DNA from: Bacillota bacterium | GTDB lineage: Bacteria > Bacillota > Clostridia > Lachnospirales > Lachnospiraceae | Direction: 5' to 3' | NCBI GenBank assembly: GCA_023391695.1 | Contig: JAEWAK010000032.1 | Location: 1 to 64,000, forward strand | DNA length: 64,000 nt | Shown: positions 18,253 to 26,944 of the stretch, one piece after another | How the letters are laid out: every line of letters begins with the position of its first letter | Numbering within the stretch: the stretch's first letter is position 1 | Notes under the pieces: model-generated | What the model saw: only the letters and a program-made list of their open reading frames with translations | Told to the model about the DNA's origin: nothing | The model's database searches: none | Position numbers and translations under genes: made by a program

Positions 18253-19206
18253 ATGGAGAAAGCGGACAATATTAAAAAAGTAAAATTAGCATTGCTTGCC
18301 ATGCAGAGATATTCCTGGGAACAGGGAGTTGCTATGCAGGCTTTCCTGGAACAGGGAGATATGGATGTGGTAACCGCTATGGCGAAAGAGGCGGCTTACC
18401 GCCAGGTATTTGACGGAAGGGCAGCGGTAATCGGTAATGGGGATGCCGTAACAGATCCCTGTTCCGTAGGGGAAGCCCTTCTTGCAGCTTATAAGTATAC
18501 ACAGAGTGAAGACCTTATAGAGGCACATAAAAAATTACTGAACTGGGCGTTATACGGGGCACCAAGAAATGAAAAAGGCATCGTATATCATTTAGAGAAT
18601 AAAAACCAGTTCTGGGTAGATTCCATGTACATGCTGCCGCCTTATCTTGCAGCAGCCGGTTATTACGAAGAAGCCCTTAAGCAGATTAACGGCTATTGGG
18701 ATGCGCTGTTTGATGCCCAGGAATCTTTAATGAGCCATATGTGGGATGACAGGAAGAAAGTCTTTGCAAGAAAAGCTTTCTGGGGAGTCGGAAACGGATG
18801 GGCCCTGGCAGGCCTTGCCAGAGTAATCGACCATTTGCCGGTAAATTGGAATTCCGAAAAAGAGGAACTCATAGCCAAAGCACACCGCCTGACCCGTTCC
18901 ATATTAAAATATATGCGGCAGGACGGCCTGTTCCATGATGTGATTGATGACGATAAGACCTTTGTTGAAACAAACCTCTCCCAAATGCTTGCTTTTACAA
19001 TATACCGTGGTATGAAAAGCGGGTGGCTGCCGAAAGAATATGAACCAACAGCAGAAAAACTGCGCAAAGCAGCAAATAAAAAGGTAGATGAATATGGACT
19101 TGTTCGTGGCGTATGTGGAGCACCTGATTTTGATAAACCCGGTGTGGCACCGGAAGGGCAGGCATTTTATCTTCTGATGGAAGCCGCTGCCGCGAACTCT
19201 GAATAA
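18253..19206 (+). CDS. GH105-type unsaturated uronyl hydrolase, second copy
   Basis: A 317-residue enzyme, shorter than the copy at 7743 and of a different subgroup. Motifs are RYSWEQGVAMQA (~19-30), WVDSMYMLPPYLA (~121-133, with the Asp expected to be catalytic), HMWDD and FWGVGNGWALAGLARV (~176-191). The C-terminal EGQAFYLLMEAA is the family end. No signal peptide, so it acts on imported oligosaccharides. It starts at 18253 behind AAAAGGGG. The only upstream neighbour on the strand is the rpiA stump. Confidence 0.88.
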   Translation: MEKADNIKKVKLALLAMQRYSWEQGVAMQAFLEQGDMDVVTAMAKEAAYRQVFDGRAAVIGNGDAVTDPCSVGEALLAAYKYTQSEDLIEAHKKLLNWALYGAPRNEKGIVYHLENKNQFWVDSMYMLPPYLAAAGYYEEALKQINGYWDALFDAQESLMSHMWDDRKKVFARKAFWGVGNGWALAGLARVIDHLPVNWNSEKEELIAKAHRLTRSILKYMRQDGLFHDVIDDDKTFVETNLSQMLAFTIYRGMKSGWLPKEYEPTAEKLRKAANKKVDEYGLVRGVCGAPDFDKPGVAPEGQAFYLLMEAAAANSE

Positions 19207-19265
19207 ACTTCTGTGAGAAGTAAATTCAGCCCGCAGACATAAATATTCTTTCAAGCCCCCTGTTA

Positions 19266-19294
19266 TTGACAGAACCTTAAGTGTATGCTACTAT
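19266..19294 (+). promoter_or_regulatory. Sigma-A-type promoter for the amino-acid transporter
   Basis: TTGACA (19266-19271), a 17-nt spacer and TACTAT (19289-19294) lie ~70 nt before the binding-protein start. Confidence 0.75.
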
Positions 19295-19362
19295 ATGTAT
19301 GCTTATTATAAAAAAAGTATAATTATACAATAAAATATGCAGGATTACGGAGGGTTAATGAA

Positions 19363-20187
19363 ATGAAGAAAATGATTAAACTGCTGGTCATAACTATGTT
19401 AATTGCAGTACTTGCTGCCGGCTGTTCTAAAAAGAATGAAGGAACAGGAGCGGCTGCCGGGGCAGATACCTCATTGGAGGATATCAAAGAAAAGGGTGAA
19501 CTGATTCTAGGGTTGGACGATGCATTCCCTCCAATGGGCTTTAAAGACGAAAGCCAGGAAACCGTAGGTTTTGATATTGATGTGGCCAGAGAAGTCTGCG
19601 AGCGTATGGGCGTTAAGCTTGTAATCCAGCCAATCAGCTGGGATGCCAAAGAACTGGAACTGTCCACCAAAAATATTGACTGTATCTGGAACGGGATGAC
19701 TTACAACAAAGAACGGGCCGAATCCATGACCTTGAGCATCCCCTATATGAAAAACACGCAGGTTGCGGTTGTGTTGGCTTCCAGCAGTGTTAACACGTTA
19801 GCTGACCTGGCCGGTATGACAGTTGCCATCCAAAACGGTTCTACGGCTTCCGATGCAATCGATGCCAATGAAGCTTTTAAGAATTCCTTAAAAGATTTAG
19901 TGAAAGTAGAAGACAATGTGCAGGCCCTCTTAGACCTTAAAGTATCCGGATCCGACGCAGTTGTTATGGATGAGGTAGTTGCCCGTTATTATACGGAAAA
20001 AGAACCCGGAACTTATAAAATCCTGGATGAAACCTTAGCCGATGAAGACTATGTGGTAGGTTTTAGAAAAGGTGATGAAAGCTTGTGCGGGGAAGTTGAA
20101 AAGCACTTGAAAGAAATGGCCGGTGACGGTACTTTGGCTAAAATCAGTGAAACCTGGTTCGGCAAAGACTTAACTACCGTAAAATAA
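19363..20187 (+). CDS. Polar amino-acid ABC transporter, substrate-binding lipoprotein
   Basis: A 274-residue periplasmic-binding-protein type 2 lipoprotein. The lipobox is LAAGC with Cys at ~21. LILGLDDAFPPMGFKDESQETVGFDIDVAREV is the standard family 3 amino-acid-binding signature, and a C-terminal EMAGDGTLAKISETWFG follows. It is expressed from the promoter at 19266. A terminator directly after it, then a permease and an ATPase, fits the usual pattern of a more highly expressed binding protein. The substrate (glutamine, cystine or another polar amino acid) cannot be fixed. Confidence 0.93.
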   Translation: MKKMIKLLVITMLIAVLAAGCSKKNEGTGAAAGADTSLEDIKEKGELILGLDDAFPPMGFKDESQETVGFDIDVAREVCERMGVKLVIQPISWDAKELELSTKNIDCIWNGMTYNKERAESMTLSIPYMKNTQVAVVLASSSVNTLADLAGMTVAIQNGSTASDAIDANEAFKNSLKDLVKVEDNVQALLDLKVSGSDAVVMDEVVARYYTEKEPGTYKILDETLADEDYVVGFRKGDESLCGEVEKHLKEMAGDGTLAKISETWFGKDLTTVK

Positions 20188-20202
20188 TAGATAAATTTGT
20201 GG

Positions 20203-20236
20203 GTGTCGGCTATGGCCGGCACTCTATTTTTATTTT
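20203..20236 (+). terminator. Rho-independent terminator
   Basis: GTGTCGGC (20203-20210) pairs with GCCGGCAC (20215-20222, one G-T pair), followed by a T-rich tail. It partially separates the binding-protein gene from the permease. A further hairpin TCCCGC/GCGGGA (20330-20343) lies before the permease. Confidence 0.8.
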
Positions 20237-20448
20237 TGGGGAAGCTCGTCCTATGAGATAAAAACGCTCCGCTTTAGATCGTACTGCGGCGGATTGGATT
20301 ATGTTGCTGACGTAACCCGACGAAGGGAGTCCCGCAAGCGGGATACTAAAATTCATATAGAGTATTTATTATTTTAATAAATTACTTCTCTAATGCGGTA
20401 AAGTGTGATATAATACATAAGTATTTGTAATTATCGGAGGAGGAAATC

Positions 20449-21099
20449 ATGACCCAGGAAACACTTTTAAATCTTTTAAAAATAATGTGTGAAGCTTCAC
20501 TGGTCACAATTAAGATATTTTTCTTAACATTGCTGTTTGGACTGCCGTTAGGGCTTATCGTATCTTTCGGAAGAATGTCCAGGCTTATCATAATTCAGGC
20601 ACCGGTACGTTTTTATCTGCTGATCATGAGAGGAACACCGCTGATATTGCAGCTGTTTTTCTTTTTTTATTTTCCCCATTATGTATTCGGGGATACCCTG
20701 CCGAGATTCTGGGCGGCAATTCTGGCTATGTCAATCAACTACGCTGCCTATTTTGCGGAAATATACCGCTCCGGTATTGAATCCATGCCAAAGGGCCAGT
20801 ATGAAGCGGCTACCGTATTGGGGTTCAGTAAAAACCAGACCTTTTTTAAGATCATATTACCCCAGGTCATAAAAAGAATACTTCCCCCCATGGGAAATGA
20901 ATTTATGACTTTGATAAAGGATACGGCACTGGTCAGTGTAATCGGGGTCAGTGAAATATATGAACTTGCAACCGATACCATGTCAAGAGCCGGTTCCCTG
21001 ATGCCTTTAATCATGGCGGGAGTATTTTATCTGATTATGAACAGTGTTGTATCCAAAGGCTGTTCCATAGCGGAAAACAAGATGAGTTACTATCGATAA
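20449..21099 (+). CDS. Polar amino-acid ABC transporter permease
   Basis: A 216-residue HisM/GlnP-type permease with about five hydrophobic segments. RGTPLILQLFFFFYF and the EAA loop GQYEAATVLGFSKNQTFFKIILPQ are characteristic, as is TLIKDTALVSVIGVSEI. It starts at ATG 20449 behind GGAGGAGGA. The ATPase gene begins 12 nt after its stop, so the two are co-transcribed. Confidence 0.94.
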   Translation: MTQETLLNLLKIMCEASLVTIKIFFLTLLFGLPLGLIVSFGRMSRLIIIQAPVRFYLLIMRGTPLILQLFFFFYFPHYVFGDTLPRFWAAILAMSINYAAYFAEIYRSGIESMPKGQYEAATVLGFSKNQTFFKIILPQVIKRILPPMGNEFMTLIKDTALVSVIGVSEIYELATDTMSRAGSLMPLIMAGVFYLIMNSVVSKGCSIAENKMSYYR

Positions 21100-21111
21100 T
21101 GGAGGAAACAG

Positions 21112-21873
21112 ATGAGTATATTGGAAGTAAAAAATTTGGAAAAGAGTTTTGACAGCCTCCAGGTTTTAAAAGATATATCCTTAAGTGTTGAGAATGGTGA
21201 AATCATATCCATAATTGGTTCCTCCGGTTCGGGCAAATCCACACTTTTACGTTGCTTAAACCGTCTGGAGACCGTGGACTCCGGTGAAATCATCGTAGAC
21301 GGCGATACTATGGTATCGACCGTAAACGGAAAAAGTGTTTATGCCAATGAGGCTGCCCTAAAGAAAATACGTATGAAAACGGGCCTGGTATTTCAAAGCT
21401 TTAACCTTTTTCCCCATTACAATGTATTAAGGAATATAACGGAAGCCCCAATCTATGTTGCCGGGATACCCAAAGAAGAGGCGGAAAAAACTGCTTACGA
21501 ACTGTTAGATAAACTAGGGCTTAAGGAAAAAGCGGAGGCTTACCCTTACCAGTTATCCGGCGGCCAGTCCCAGCGTGTATCCATAGCCCGTGCTCTTGCG
21601 CTAAAGCCCAAAATACTGTTTTTTGACGAACCGACATCCGCCCTGGACCCGGAACTTACCGGAGAAGTATTAAAGGTGATCCGTTCCCTCACAAGCCTTA
21701 ATATGACCATGATTATCGTGACCCATGAAATGGACTTTGCAAGGGATATTTCCAACCGCATGATATTTATGGACCAGGGAGTAATAGTGGAAGATACCAC
21801 CCCGGCGGAATTATTTAACTCAAACAACGAAAGGACCAAGGCATTTCTTGGAAAATTCCATGAGGCTATGTAA
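21112..21873 (+). CDS. Polar amino-acid ABC transporter ATP-binding protein
   Basis: A 253-residue ATPase. Walker A is GSSGSGKST (36-44), the signature is LSGGQ (148-152), Walker B is ILFFDEP (168-174) and the switch His is in IIVTHEMDFA. It powers the permease at 20449. Its last 8 bases overlap the end of the convergent VanW-like gene. Confidence 0.96.
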   Translation: MSILEVKNLEKSFDSLQVLKDISLSVENGEIISIIGSSGSGKSTLLRCLNRLETVDSGEIIVDGDTMVSTVNGKSVYANEAALKKIRMKTGLVFQSFNLFPHYNVLRNITEAPIYVAGIPKEEAEKTAYELLDKLGLKEKAEAYPYQLSGGQSQRVSIARALALKPKILFFDEPTSALDPELTGEVLKVIRSLTSLNMTMIIVTHEMDFARDISNRMIFMDQGVIVEDTTPAELFNSNNERTKAFLGKFHEAM

Positions 21874-22765
21874 ATGAATCTTTCTCTGCCAAAAAAGGAT
21901 TGTACATCATAAGCGCATGATTCTCCGTTACGTATTCATCCGCAGCTAAGTTTCCTGCCATATCGTATATTTTACGGTAAAGGATATTATGCCTGCTGAA
22001 GCCGCCCCAGTACTCCGAATCCATCCGGTGTTCCTTTTCATATACCTCGTATGTATAGGAAGGGGAAACAGAGGATTTTATGGATCCTGTCAAATGGGTT
22101 TCCGTTATGGTAAGGCATAATTGAAAAGTCATGGCAGTTTCATTTTTAATCATCAGGTCCCGGTAATTGTATACACAGGTTGCCCCGCTCCCGAAGGGCT
22201 GGGTCCTGTCCGAATCCGGAAATACGTCATAGCTGTGCCGGTAGCGTTCCACTATGGTCAAGGGTGTATGGACGGCCATCCAATAGATCAGGTTTGACAA
22301 TTGGCATAACCCGCCGCCGATACCGGACTTAACGGAACCGCAGAACAAGATCATCCCTTCCGTATAACCCTTTTTTCCGGTTGGTTTTCCGATCAGTTTC
22401 CAGTAGGAAAAAGTTTCTCCCGGCCTTATCAGTATATGATTTAATTTATTTACCGCAATTTTTAAGTTTCTGATCTTGTTGTACTGCAGGTACATATCTA
22501 CATCTTTCAGCTGCCTTAAAAGCAGGCTTTTATGACAAAAGCAGGTATAAGAAAATTCCGTATCCTGCTTAGTTTTTGTAAATTTCGTATTCCCAAGATA
22601 CCACCACAGATATCTTTTTAAGGTAAAATAATTTCTTCCTGCGAAAATCCTTAATTTACTTCTTTTTTTGGGTTTTAAAAGAATTGAGTTTATGATGTAA
22701 GTCCTCCTATTCCTGCGGAATGAAGTGATCAAAAATAAAGAAATCAAAACTGTTCCGGCTTTCAT
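21866..22765 (-). CDS. VanW-family protein
   Basis: A 299-residue protein with the VanW signature in the middle (RPGETFSYWKLIG, then GYTEGMILFCGS, then GGGLCQLSNLIYW, ERYRHSYDVFPDS). VanW is an accessory of some vancomycin-resistance clusters but its function is unknown and it is common in Clostridia without resistance; no vanHAX genes are near. The start is doubtful. ATG 22765 (behind AGGAAAG) overlaps the upstream gene by 59 nt. A much better AGGAGG at 22703-22708, inside the upstream stop, is followed at the right distance by ATC/ATA rather than ATG. Confidence 0.85.
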   Translation of the reverse strand: MKAGTVLISLFLITSFRRNRRTYIINSILLKPKKRSKLRIFAGRNYFTLKRYLWWYLGNTKFTKTKQDTEFSYTCFCHKSLLLRQLKDVDMYLQYNKIRNLKIAVNKLNHILIRPGETFSYWKLIGKPTGKKGYTEGMILFCGSVKSGIGGGLCQLSNLIYWMAVHTPLTIVERYRHSYDVFPDSDRTQPFGSGATCVYNYRDLMIKNETAMTFQLCLTITETHLTGSIKSSVSPSYTYEVYEKEHRMDSEYWGGFSRHNILYRKIYDMAGNLAADEYVTENHALMMYNPFLAEKDSFT

Positions 22766-23531
22766 TTAAACTTTCCTGGGACTTAATTGTCCAGGCAAAG
22801 GCAGGTATTCTGTATAAACGGCGGCATAACATAAAAGATAACATTTTGCGGTGGATATAATTATAGGAGATGAAATCCGGTTTGGTGATAAAATTCAGAA
22901 GCAGGTTTTGCAGTATAAAGTAGGCAGAGGCACTGCCCACTTCCTTATCTTTAATTAAATTGCTGGATAACTGGCCTCTCATAATCTTAGGCCGGTTATT
23001 CTTATACCACAATAAGACCAGGGGATTAAAGGATTCAATGCAATAAAGTCCTTTATACTGTTCCAGCATGGGTGCCGTAATGCGGCAGACGGAGGTATCA
23101 TGAAGTTCCACCTTGAATTCCACAATAAGGGGTACCTGGCCGTCTACCATATCCAGAACGGACTGAAAGGACGGAATCCGTTCCCTGGACTGATAAAGGG
23201 TAAGTTCCTGTAATTCGGCAAAGGTAAGGTCACGGACTTTTTTATTTAGCCCGCATACCCTTTTCAAATTAAAATCATGAAAGACGACAGGAACATTATC
23301 TTTTGAGAGCTGTACATCCATTTCGATACCATAATTATGGCTGATGGCCAGGCGGAAGGCAGCCATGGAGTTCTCCGGCGTTTCCATTGGATTCTGATGA
23401 AGGCCCCTGTGGGCATAATACCTTCCCTGCCAGGGAGTTAAATCATGCCGGCCAGTTAATTTCGGCATAATAGCAAGCAAATACAGAATTAAAATAAGTA
23501 CAATAGTTGTTAAAATAATATAAAACCACAT
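22707..23531 (-). CDS. Glycerophosphodiester phosphodiesterase family protein
   Basis: A 274-residue TIM-barrel enzyme with an N-terminal membrane anchor (~3-22), which places the catalytic domain near the membrane. Motifs are AHRG (~40-43), ENS (~53-55), GIEMDVQLSKD with Glu/Asp metal ligands (~70-73) and HD (~85-86). It hydrolyses glycerophosphodiesters to glycerol 3-phosphate and an alcohol. The start is ATG 23531 behind GGAGG. It overlaps the VanW gene, so the two form an operon. Confidence 0.9.
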   Translation of the reverse strand: MWFYIILTTIVLILILYLLAIMPKLTGRHDLTPWQGRYYAHRGLHQNPMETPENSMAAFRLAISHNYGIEMDVQLSKDNVPVVFHDFNLKRVCGLNKKVRDLTFAELQELTLYQSRERIPSFQSVLDMVDGQVPLIVEFKVELHDTSVCRITAPMLEQYKGLYCIESFNPLVLLWYKNNRPKIMRGQLSSNLIKDKEVGSASAYFILQNLLLNFITKPDFISYNYIHRKMLSFMLCRRLYRIPAFAWTIKSQESLNESRNSFDFFIFDHFIPQE

Positions 23532-24245
23532 AGTATCCTCCAAGTAGTCAGGTCACTGCCGTTATGGGTAACAGAAGGAGTACAAAATGCCATAGCAATT
23601 CGTTTCTGTTCATAATAGTATCCAGTTATATGGCAGTATATTCATTATGTATAATTAAGGTAACTATTCAGCTGCCTTGAGAAATTTGCCAGGATTTCGA
23701 GCCAGTGTAAGCATTTAATCATCCAGGTCAAAATGCTCTAAAGTACTTCCTTTTTTCAACGGTTTTGAATCCCCGTGCCTCACGCAAAGCATGGTACAGA
23801 AAGATAATATTGAAAAAGTGAAAGAATAAGGGAAAAGTGTCCGGTAAGAGATATTATAGCATGTCAAAGATAAGGTTACAACGAGGAAGGATATAATTTA
23901 CAAAATATTATTACAGTTCAGCCTTATGGCTAAATTGTAACAAATTATGTACAGATATTATGCATTTTGCATAATTTCGCACATGTTAAATTTTGGTTTT
24001 CGGCGCGAGGGTTACAGAAAACACCTCATGGTATCCGTTGCTGAGCGGTAAAATATATTAACTTTGTGCCAATCGGTTACAGGGCATCCGGTAAATACGG
24101 AGTAAGGACCGTAATGAGAAAGGATGTCATTTGCGTATCAGGCTCCGGAAGAGATTATATTATTTAAATTAACTGCCCGAATATAGAATATTAGTTATTA
24201 CCCGTCATATATATAAAATAAATTAAATGAAAAGGATGAAAGATC
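23532..24245. other. Non-coding stretch with an operator-like palindrome
   Basis: About 700 nt between divergent genes without a credible reading frame. ATTATGCA-TTT-TGCATAAT at 23957-23975 is a perfect inverted repeat that could bind a dimeric regulator. Nothing else stands out. Confidence 0.5.
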
Positions 24246-25949
24246 TTGGATCAGGATTGTGGCGAATTGATTTATAGTGAAGATTATGTGGACTTACTGA
24301 TTGAATATCGCAGATTTCCACAGGAACTGACTGATATTCCTGAAAGTTGTTTCAATATAATTAATGATACCCATGCCGTGGTATATGTCCCGATTAATCG
24401 TTTACCTGCCAATGTAGTTCAGACATTAGGCTACAGTGTTTTCCCGACTTTATTCGGATTAGCCGATACCGGCAGCCTGGAAGCATCCGGAATAACCAGA
24501 CTGCTTAACATACCGAGTTTTGACATGAGAGGGCAGGGAATCTTAATTGGACTTGTTGACACAGGTATTGATTATACACATCCTGCATTTGTTAACGCAG
24601 ACGGAACGACGAAAATTATATCAATTTGGGATCAGACAATACAAACAGGACCGGCTCCGCCATCTTATTATTATGGTACAGAATATACCAGGGAAGATAT
24701 TAATGCAGCATTGGCAAGCGAAGATCCACGATCGATTGTACCGAGTGTTGACGATATTGGGCATGGAACATACCTGGCAGGTATTGCAGCAGGCAATCCA
24801 AGTATTGAAAATAATTTTTCCGGAGTAGTTCCCTTAGCTGAGCTTGTCGTAGTAAAGCTTAAGCAGGCAAAGCGTTTTATCAGGGATTTTTTTCTGGTTC
24901 CGGAAGATGCGGTGGCCTTTCAGGAAAATGATATTATGTTCGGTGTCCGTTATTTAATAGAAGCAGCAAGGCAATTAGGCAGACCCATAGCCATCTGTAT
25001 AGGGCTTGAGACTTCACAGGGTTCCCATGACGGCCGCGGGGCATTAAGCAGTTATCTTTCCCTGATAGGAGACCAGGCAGGCAATGCAGTTGTGATAGCA
25101 GCAGGTAACGAAGGGAATGCGGGGCATCATTTCCGCGGTATCATACAAGGCGGCGGGCAGCAGTCCCAGACGATCGAAGTACGGGTTGGTCCGGATAATC
25201 CCGGGTTTAGCATGGAATTATGGGGGGATTCACCGGGTACTTTTTCCGTAGATATTCTGTCGCCTACAGGGGAATATATCCCAAGGATACCTGCAAGGAT
25301 AGGCGAAACCAGGGTAATCCGGTTTATATTTGAAGAAACGGTTATTAATATTGATTATGTTTTGCTGGAACAACAAACCGGAGACGAACTGATTCTGATG
25401 CGATTTGTGAACCCGACGGAGGGAATCTGGCGGTTCCGGGTTTATGCTACCGGTGACCTGACAGCCAACTATAACGTGTGGCTGCCAATTACCAGCTTTT
25501 TAAGCAGCGAAGTATATTTTACGGAGCCGGATCCGGATTACACCCTGACTTCTCCCGGCAATGCGGTTGTCCCCATAATCGTGACAGCCTATGATCATAC
25601 TAATAACAGCCTGTATTTAAGTGCAAGCAGGGGATATACCAGGATTGATACCATCAATCCCAACCTGGCCGCCCCCGGTGTCAATTTAGTTGTACCGGGG
25701 CCTAACGGCACCTATACTACCGCTTCCGGCACCAGTCTCGCAGCCGCACATACGGCGGGAGTGGCAGCAATGATCCTCCAATGGGGAATATCCACGGGTT
25801 ATTATTCCATGTTAGACAGTGTTGAAATAAAAAACTTATTAATCCGGGGTGCCAGAAGAGATCCAAATAATACCTACCCCAACAAGGAATGGGGATACGG
25901 GATATTGGATGTGTATAATACTTTTAACAGTTTAAGAGGGGATCAGTGA
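24246..25949 (+). CDS. Subtilisin-like S8 serine protease, Csp-type
   Basis: A 567-residue S8 protease. The catalytic Asp is in GLVDTGID (~105), the His in DDIGHGTYLAG (~173) and the Ser in ASGTSLAAAHTAG (~497), so the triad is complete. The oxyanion Asn is in VIAAGNEGN. A ~200-residue beta-rich insertion lies between the Asn and the Ser regions, as in the clostridial CspB/CspC family that processes germination enzymes. No signal peptide is seen. The start is TTG 24246 behind AAAGGATG with seven bases spacing. A role in spores is inferred from family only; there are many uncharacterised paralogues in Clostridia. Confidence 0.9.
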   Translation: MDQDCGELIYSEDYVDLLIEYRRFPQELTDIPESCFNIINDTHAVVYVPINRLPANVVQTLGYSVFPTLFGLADTGSLEASGITRLLNIPSFDMRGQGILIGLVDTGIDYTHPAFVNADGTTKIISIWDQTIQTGPAPPSYYYGTEYTREDINAALASEDPRSIVPSVDDIGHGTYLAGIAAGNPSIENNFSGVVPLAELVVVKLKQAKRFIRDFFLVPEDAVAFQENDIMFGVRYLIEAARQLGRPIAICIGLETSQGSHDGRGALSSYLSLIGDQAGNAVVIAAGNEGNAGHHFRGIIQGGGQQSQTIEVRVGPDNPGFSMELWGDSPGTFSVDILSPTGEYIPRIPARIGETRVIRFIFEETVINIDYVLLEQQTGDELILMRFVNPTEGIWRFRVYATGDLTANYNVWLPITSFLSSEVYFTEPDPDYTLTSPGNAVVPIIVTAYDHTNNSLYLSASRGYTRIDTINPNLAAPGVNLVVPGPNGTYTTASGTSLAAAHTAGVAAMILQWGISTGYYSMLDSVEIKNLLIRGARRDPNNTYPNKEWGYGILDVYNTFNSLRGDQ

Positions 25950-25997
25950 GGTTTTATTTTGGGCAGGATGAAATGCGGACAAACAGAATATCATTTT

Positions 25998-26041
25998 GTC
26001 CGGATTATCCTGCCTCCGTTAACAGAGGCAGGATAATCCGG
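25998..26041. terminator. 18-bp hairpin between convergent genes
   Basis: TCCGGATTATCCTGCCTC (25998-26015) is perfectly complementary to 26024-26041 around a CGTTAACA loop. It lacks a T-tract on either side. Upstream, CGGACAAA and GGCAGGAT copies can form competing pairings with the same arms. It probably marks the end of the protease and thioesterase transcripts. Confidence 0.6.
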
Positions 26042-26087
26042 ATGCGGGACATGTCATAAGGTAAAGTTTCCACCATAAATACCGGAG

Positions 26088-26726
26088 TTAATTCAGCCAG
26101 GAGAGAAATACATCATACATGTCCTTAAAATTCTTTTTCATATTAATCGGTTTAAAATCCTTATTTACAAAGCAGTGTCTGGATTCTCCCGTTGCCCTTA
26201 CGGCAAAGGTTTCGGCATCCAGGACCTGATATTCGAGTGTCATTTTGATCCCGTTAAATAATTTGATTTTAGGCAGAATCAGGACTCTATCGTTAAATCT
26301 TACAGAAGACCGGTATTCACAGGAAACTCCAAGCACTGGGATTAGCATGCCGCCTGCCTCCAGTTTATCATAACCCAGTCCGATCTGTTCCAGATAATAT
26401 AACCTGGATTCCTCAAACCACCGGATATAGTTGGAGTGATGGATAATAGCCATCTGGTCGGTCTCATAGTACATGGCCTGTCTGAGATAAGGGGTAATGG
26501 TTTCACCGGTTAAAATATTGTGTGCCAGGGCTTCGTTGAGGGTATGATTTTGGGATGGCGGATTAACTGAGACAGAGGAATTGTCATTGGCAGCAGGACT
26601 GTCATTGGTTGCGGGACCGTTTACCGGTAATGTGGGACTATTTATTGCAGTATGATTGAATGCTGTATAGCTGCCTGCTGTTGCATTATTATTAATACTA
26701 TCCGCGTTATCTGTTTTATGATTCAT
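26088..26726 (-). CDS. 4HBT-type acyl-CoA thioesterase (YbgC-like)
   Basis: A 212-residue protein. The C-terminal ~130 residues are a hot-dog thioesterase: YYETDQMAIIHHSNYIRWFEESR holds the family Asp and is followed by YRSSVRFNDRVLILPKI. The N-terminal ~75 residues are an odd low-complexity Asn/Ser/Ala/Pro linker (NADSINNNATAG, TNDSPAANDNSS). I start it at ATG 26726, behind GGGAG. Reading frames that begin farther upstream only translate the tandem repeats at 26728-26944. Isolated in its operon context, the substrate is unknown. Confidence 0.85.
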   Translation of the reverse strand: MNHKTDNADSINNNATAGSYTAFNHTAINSPTLPVNGPATNDSPAANDNSSVSVNPPSQNHTLNEALAHNILTGETITPYLRQAMYYETDQMAIIHHSNYIRWFEESRLYYLEQIGLGYDKLEAGGMLIPVLGVSCEYRSSVRFNDRVLILPKIKLFNGIKMTLEYQVLDAETFAVRATGESRHCFVNKDFKPINMKKNFKDMYDVFLSWLN

Positions 26727-26727
26727 A

Positions 26728-26944
26728 TTAACTCCCATCTGTGCGCTCTGGCGCACGTACAAATCAGGATGTTGAAAAACCGGTTTTTGTTTTTTCAACT
26801 TAACTCCTATCCATGCGTCTTGGCGCACGTACAAATCGGGATGTTGAAAAACCAGCTTTTGTTTTTTCAACTTAACTCCCATCTGTGCGTCTTGGCGTAC
26901 GTACAAATCAGGATGTTGAAAAACCTGTCTTTATTTTTTTCAAC
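26728..26944 (-). repeat. Three tandem ~72-bp repeats in the thioesterase leader
   Basis: Units are at 26728-26799, 26800-26871 and 26872-26944. On the minus strand each unit contains a GTTGAAAAA...GTTTTTCAAC hairpin, a GTACGTGCGCCA block and an ATGGGAGTTAA or ATAGGAGTTAA ribosome-binding-like sequence. The unit nearest the gene supplies the gene's real ribosome site. Units differ at only a few positions. Confidence 0.9.

Noticed and set aside
18038..18302. Two minus-strand hydrophobic frames
   Set aside because: They are antisense to the rpiA remnant and the GH105 start; the coding signal is on the plus strand.
21866..22765. Vancomycin-resistance cluster
   Set aside because: Only a VanW-like gene is present; no vanH, van ligase, vanX or vanRS. 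VanW homologues are common in Clostridia without resistance.
26727..26906. N-terminal extension of the thioesterase through the repeats
   Set aside because: It merely translates the tandem repeats; the ATG at 26726 has a good ribosome site and the hot-dog domain starts well after it.
26728..26944. CRISPR array
   Set aside because: The units are contiguous 72-bp tandem repeats without spacers, and no cas genes are near.
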